From Gammaproteobacteria bacterium (lineage in GTDB: Bacteria; Pseudomonadota; Gammaproteobacteria; Diplorickettsiales; Diplorickettsiaceae): a stretch of 8,795 bases of DNA. The stretch lies in contig JABDBU010000030.1 of the NCBI GenBank assembly GCA_013288455.1, positions 1 through 8,795 of the forward strand, written 5' to 3'. The notes under the pieces are model-generated. The model saw only the letters and a list, made by a program, of their open reading frames with translations, ran no database searches and had not been told where the DNA came from. The position numbers and the translations under genes were made by a program. The first letter of the stretch is position 1. Every line of letters begins with the position of its first letter. Shown here one piece after another: positions 6,469 through 8,795 of the stretch.

Positions 6469-7278
6469 ATGAATTCCATACTTTCAGATGTTATTTCTTT
6501 GGCAAAACAAGCTGGTCAGCAAATTCTTAGCCAGTATCATACGGATGTTAGGTTTGCGTATAAAGCAGACCATTCACTCGTCACGGCGGCTGATTTAGCA
6601 GCACATACACTTATTTGCAACGGTTTAAACCAATTAACTCCTGAAATACCCATTCTTTCAGAAGAATTAAGTAGTCCTGAGTTTGAGGAACGAAGACATT
6701 GGCAGCGTTACTGGCTTGTTGATCCGCTGGATGGTACACGAGAGTTTTTGGAAAAAAATGGAGAATTTACGGTAAATATTGCTTTGATTGAAGGAAATTC
6801 ACCCATATTTGGGGTAGTGTATGCGCCCGTATTTGATTTTTGTTATTTTGCGCAAAATAACAGTGGTGCTTTTAAACAGATCATGCAACAGTCGCCGCAA
6901 CCTTTGCATACTCGCCGATGGAAAGAAGGTTTTCCCGTCACGATGGCGATCAGTCGTCGACACGGTGTAGAAGCATTAAATAATTTTTTTGCACAGTTTT
7001 CCGCATTAAGCATCATTCGCTGTGGTAGTGCACTAAAATTTTGCTGGTTAGCGGAGGGATTCGCCGATCTGTATCCGCGCTTTAGTACTACGTGTCAATG
7101 GGATACGGCGGCGGGCCAGTGCATATTACAGGAAGCAGGTGGCACAATCATCGATAACCAGGGCGAAGTATTGCGTTACAATACCAATGCCTCTCTTTGT
7201 CAAGCTGCGTTTTTAGCAGTAGGGGATAGGGCTAACCATTGGTCAAGTTATTTGGATCAAAGTCGTCATATTTTTTAA
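6469..7278 (+). CDS. cysQ: 3'(2'),5'-bisphosphate nucleotidase CysQ
   Basis: CysQ is a Mg-dependent phosphatase of the inositol-monophosphatase fold. It hydrolyses 3'-phosphoadenosine 5'-phosphate to AMP and phosphate, clearing a by-product of sulfate assimilation and of phosphopantetheine transfer. The product is 269 residues from this ATG (E. coli 246). Metal-site motifs are Asp42 (VTAAD), Glu65-Glu66 (LSEE), Asp85-Pro-Leu-Asp88-Gly-Thr and Trp211-Asp212 (WDTAAG). Long blocks such as HWQRYWLVDPLDGT and NGEFTVNIALI match E. coli CysQ, which favours CysQ over the related SuhB. A GTG directly before this ATG could start one codon earlier (6466). Neither start has a clear ribosome-binding site. 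The C-terminus extends about 20 residues beyond the family end. No other sulfur gene is in the window. mdh follows after 9 bases. Confidence 0.94.
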   Translation: MNSILSDVISLAKQAGQQILSQYHTDVRFAYKADHSLVTAADLAAHTLICNGLNQLTPEIPILSEELSSPEFEERRHWQRYWLVDPLDGTREFLEKNGEFTVNIALIEGNSPIFGVVYAPVFDFCYFAQNNSGAFKQIMQQSPQPLHTRRWKEGFPVTMAISRRHGVEALNNFFAQFSALSIIRCGSALKFCWLAEGFADLYPRFSTTCQWDTAAGQCILQEAGGTIIDNQGEVLRYNTNASLCQAAFLAVGDRANHWSSYLDQSRHIF

Positions 7279-7287
7279 GAGGTACTT

Positions 7288-8280
7288 ATGCTAAATGCAT
7301 CCATCAAGGTCGCTGTGACAGGTGCAGCAGGACAGATAGGCTATGCCTTATTGTTTCGTATTGCCTCGGGTCAGATGTTTGGTCTAGATCAACCGGTGGA
7401 ACTGCAGTTGTTAGAGTTGGAACAAAGTCTACCTATACTCCATGGTATTGTGATGGAATTAGAGGACTGTGCATTTCCTCTATTGAAAAAAATCACTTGT
7501 ACTAGCCAGCTGAATGAGGTAATGAAAGATGTTAACTGGGCTATTTTAGTTGGTTCTGTACCGCGCAAAGCGGGCATGGAACGTGCCGATTTGTTAAGTG
7601 TAAATGGGCGTATTTTTGCGACACAAGGCAAAGCGATTAACAATCATGCCGCCAAGGATATTCGGATTTTTGTTGTAGGTAATCCTTGCAACACAAATTG
7701 TCTGATTACTATGCAACATGCGCCAGAAGTTCCCAAGGATCGTTTTTTTGCGATGACCTTGCTGGACGAAAACCGTGCACGCACACAACTTGCCAAAAAA
7801 GCAGGTGTGTCAGTCATGGAAATCAGTGAAATGGCTGTTTGGGGCAATCATTCTTCTACACAATATCCTGATTTCTATCATGCAAAAATTTCTGGTAAAC
7901 CTGTGATAGAGGTTATCATGGACGAACATTGGTTAGAAAATGATTTTGTTTCTTTGGTGCAAAAACGTGGAGCGGCTGTTATCAAAGCACGAGGTGCGTC
8001 ATCAGCTGCATCGGCTGCTAATGCGGTAGTTGGCAGCATCCATCACCTAACCCATGATACTTCATTAAACGATTATTTCTCAGTGGCTTCCTGTTCACGT
8101 GGAGACTATGATATCGATGAAAATTTGATATTTTCATTTCCAAGTAGAGTCAATCATGGCAGATTACACATCGTTAAGCACCTGCAGCACAATATGTTTG
8201 GCCAGCAAAGTTTACAGCGAACCTTGGAGGAGTTACGTGCAGAAAGGGATGAAGTAAAAAAATTGGGATTTATTAAATAA
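7288..8280 (+). CDS. mdh: Malate dehydrogenase, NAD-dependent, cytosolic-type (330-residue family)
   Basis: This enzyme interconverts malate and oxaloacetate using NAD(H) in the citric acid cycle. The product is 330 residues, the usual length of the cytosolic-like (type 2) bacterial Mdh rather than the 312-residue E. coli type. The Rossmann loop TGAAGQIG is at 11-18, with an acidic residue after the second strand (LLELE), consistent with NAD preference. Substrate-loop arginines are Arg93 and Arg99 (PRKAGMER). GNPCNTN follows at 131-137. The catalytic Asp160 and Arg163 are in LDENR, where the family usually has LDHNR, and the catalytic His188 is in WGNHS. The stretch GASSAASAANAV is also typical. 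ATG at 7288 has AGAGG (7278-7282) five bases upstream. The 9-base gap after cysQ suggests one transcript. Confidence 0.96.
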   Translation: MLNASIKVAVTGAAGQIGYALLFRIASGQMFGLDQPVELQLLELEQSLPILHGIVMELEDCAFPLLKKITCTSQLNEVMKDVNWAILVGSVPRKAGMERADLLSVNGRIFATQGKAINNHAAKDIRIFVVGNPCNTNCLITMQHAPEVPKDRFFAMTLLDENRARTQLAKKAGVSVMEISEMAVWGNHSSTQYPDFYHAKISGKPVIEVIMDEHWLENDFVSLVQKRGAAVIKARGASSAASAANAVVGSIHHLTHDTSLNDYFSVASCSRGDYDIDENLIFSFPSRVNHGRLHIVKHLQHNMFGQQSLQRTLEELRAERDEVKKLGFIK

Positions 8281-8293
8281 CTAATCGTCCCTA

Positions 8294-8344
8294 AAAAATT
8301 ATATTTCAATACTCTGCAAAGTACAAAAAATCGAAAAATTATAT
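8294..8344. repeat. 11-bp AT-rich direct repeat downstream of mdh
   Basis: AAAAATTATAT occurs at 8294-8304 and again at 8334-8344, 40 bases apart, in the spacer between mdh and the hairpin. In such AT-rich sequence chance is a fair explanation, and no function is assigned. Confidence 0.35.
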
Positions 8345-8351
8345 ACCCATA

Positions 8352-8385
8352 GTACTTGAAGTTGCGAATGCGCAACTTCAAGTAC
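8352..8385. repeat. Perfect 15-bp inverted repeat (hairpin) between convergent genes
   Basis: GTACTTGAAGTTGCG (8352-8366) and its exact reverse complement (8371-8385) flank a four-base loop AATG. TATATA sequences on either side (8340-8345 and 8391-8397) could extend pairing after a short internal loop. It lies between mdh (+) and a − strand frame, a position suited to a bidirectional transcription stop. No T-run follows directly on either strand, so it is not a classical intrinsic terminator. A dispersed palindromic repeat of this genome is the main alternative. Confidence 0.8.
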
Positions 8386-8412
8386 GAGCGATATATACGC
8401 TTACAGCGATTT

Positions 8413-8778
8413 TTATAGCGACACGGAACAACGTGTTGCAAAGGTAGACTGTGTATCATCTAAACTTGAATTCTGTGATGCACTATCTGTTTTATTCCTT
8501 TCTAGATCAGGAGAAAATAAGTAAGATTGCGGATGACAACGAGGTTTATGACTACCTATGTTTTGCTTTAGTTGAGCGCTGATGCTAGTACTACAAGCAA
8601 AAAATTTACCACTACATTCCTGTAAATCTTGTAGCCCACGTTCCTCATTAAAAAAAACTGATATTTCTTTATAATTACTTGCAATCACATATAAAGGCAT
8701 ATGAATTTTCTGCGTTGAATGCAAGGTATGATGACGTTTCTGCTTTTTAGCAGAAGCTTTTTGTAAACTTTCTTGCAT
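8413..8778 (-). CDS. Hypothetical protein, possibly the C-terminal part of a longer one
   Basis: I do not recognise this protein. From the ATG at 8778 it has 121 residues, is Lys/His/Gln-rich at the start (KKQKRHHTLH), has a central stretch that could fold (PLYVIASNYKEISVFF), and ends in a Ser/Asn/Thr-rich, probably disordered tail. No signal peptide, membrane helix or catalytic motif can be seen. Five further in-frame codons run to the window edge without a stop, and no ribosome-binding site precedes this ATG, so the real start may lie outside. It faces mdh convergently across a hairpin. The absence of any competing gene on this stretch and the length of the open frame support it weakly; a chance frame or a decayed gene is possible. 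Confidence 0.45.
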   Translation of the reverse strand: MQESLQKASAKKQKRHHTLHSTQKIHMPLYVIASNYKEISVFFNEERGLQDLQECSGKFFACSTSISAQLKQNIGSHKPRCHPQSYLFSPDLERNKTDSASQNSSLDDTQSTFATRCSVSL

Positions 8779-8795
8779 AGTTTTAGTAATATTTT

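Noticed and set aside
8154..8459. 101-codon − strand frame overlapping the end of mdh and the hairpin.
   Set aside because: It is largely antisense to mdh, runs through the inverted repeat and overlaps the other − strand frame; it reads as a shadow frame.

Overview
The window is a core housekeeping segment of a gammaproteobacterial chromosome. It carries the protein quality-control cluster tig–clpP–clpX–lon–hupB, then a tRNA-Val/tRNA-Asp pair, then cysQ and mdh, all on the + strand. An unrecognised reading frame on the − strand lies at the right edge. The moderately AT-rich sequence, the protein sequences close to E. coli ClpP/ClpX/Lon/CysQ, and a 330-residue cytosolic-type malate dehydrogenase resembling those I associate with Legionella and Coxiella suggest Legionellales (Coxiellaceae-like). 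The genus is an inference and is not settled here.

Layout. Positions 2-1105: trigger factor, cut at its N-terminus by the window edge. 1151-1810: ClpP. 1897-3219: ClpX. 3288-5768: Lon. 5769-5928: a 160-base spacer with a strong sigma70-like promoter and a 12-base direct repeat. 5929-6207: HU. 6250-6325 and 6340-6416: tRNA-Val(UAC) and tRNA-Asp(GUC), both with encoded CCA. 6469-7278: CysQ. 7288-8280: malate dehydrogenase. 8281-8412: a 132-base spacer containing a perfect 15-bp hairpin. 8413-8778, possibly running to the edge, − strand: hypothetical protein.

How the genes work together. Trigger factor assists folding of nascent chains. ClpX unfolds substrates and feeds them to the ClpP chamber, and Lon is the second, self-contained ATP-dependent protease. 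HU is a nucleoid protein that often follows lon. The four quality-control genes have short gaps (45-86 bases) and could be co-transcribed, while hupB has its own promoter. cysQ and mdh, 9 bases apart, form a separate metabolic pair.

I see no mobile element, CRISPR array, phage gene or new multi-gene system. The points worth a second look are modest: a trigger factor whose prolyl-isomerase domain has lost its usual pocket motifs, a ClpP with an unusual residue after the catalytic serine, a repeat-bearing hupB leader with an in-frame upstream mini-ORF ending at the hupB ribosome-binding site, a cysQ start without a ribosome-binding site, the mdh-downstream hairpin, and the orphan frame at the edge.
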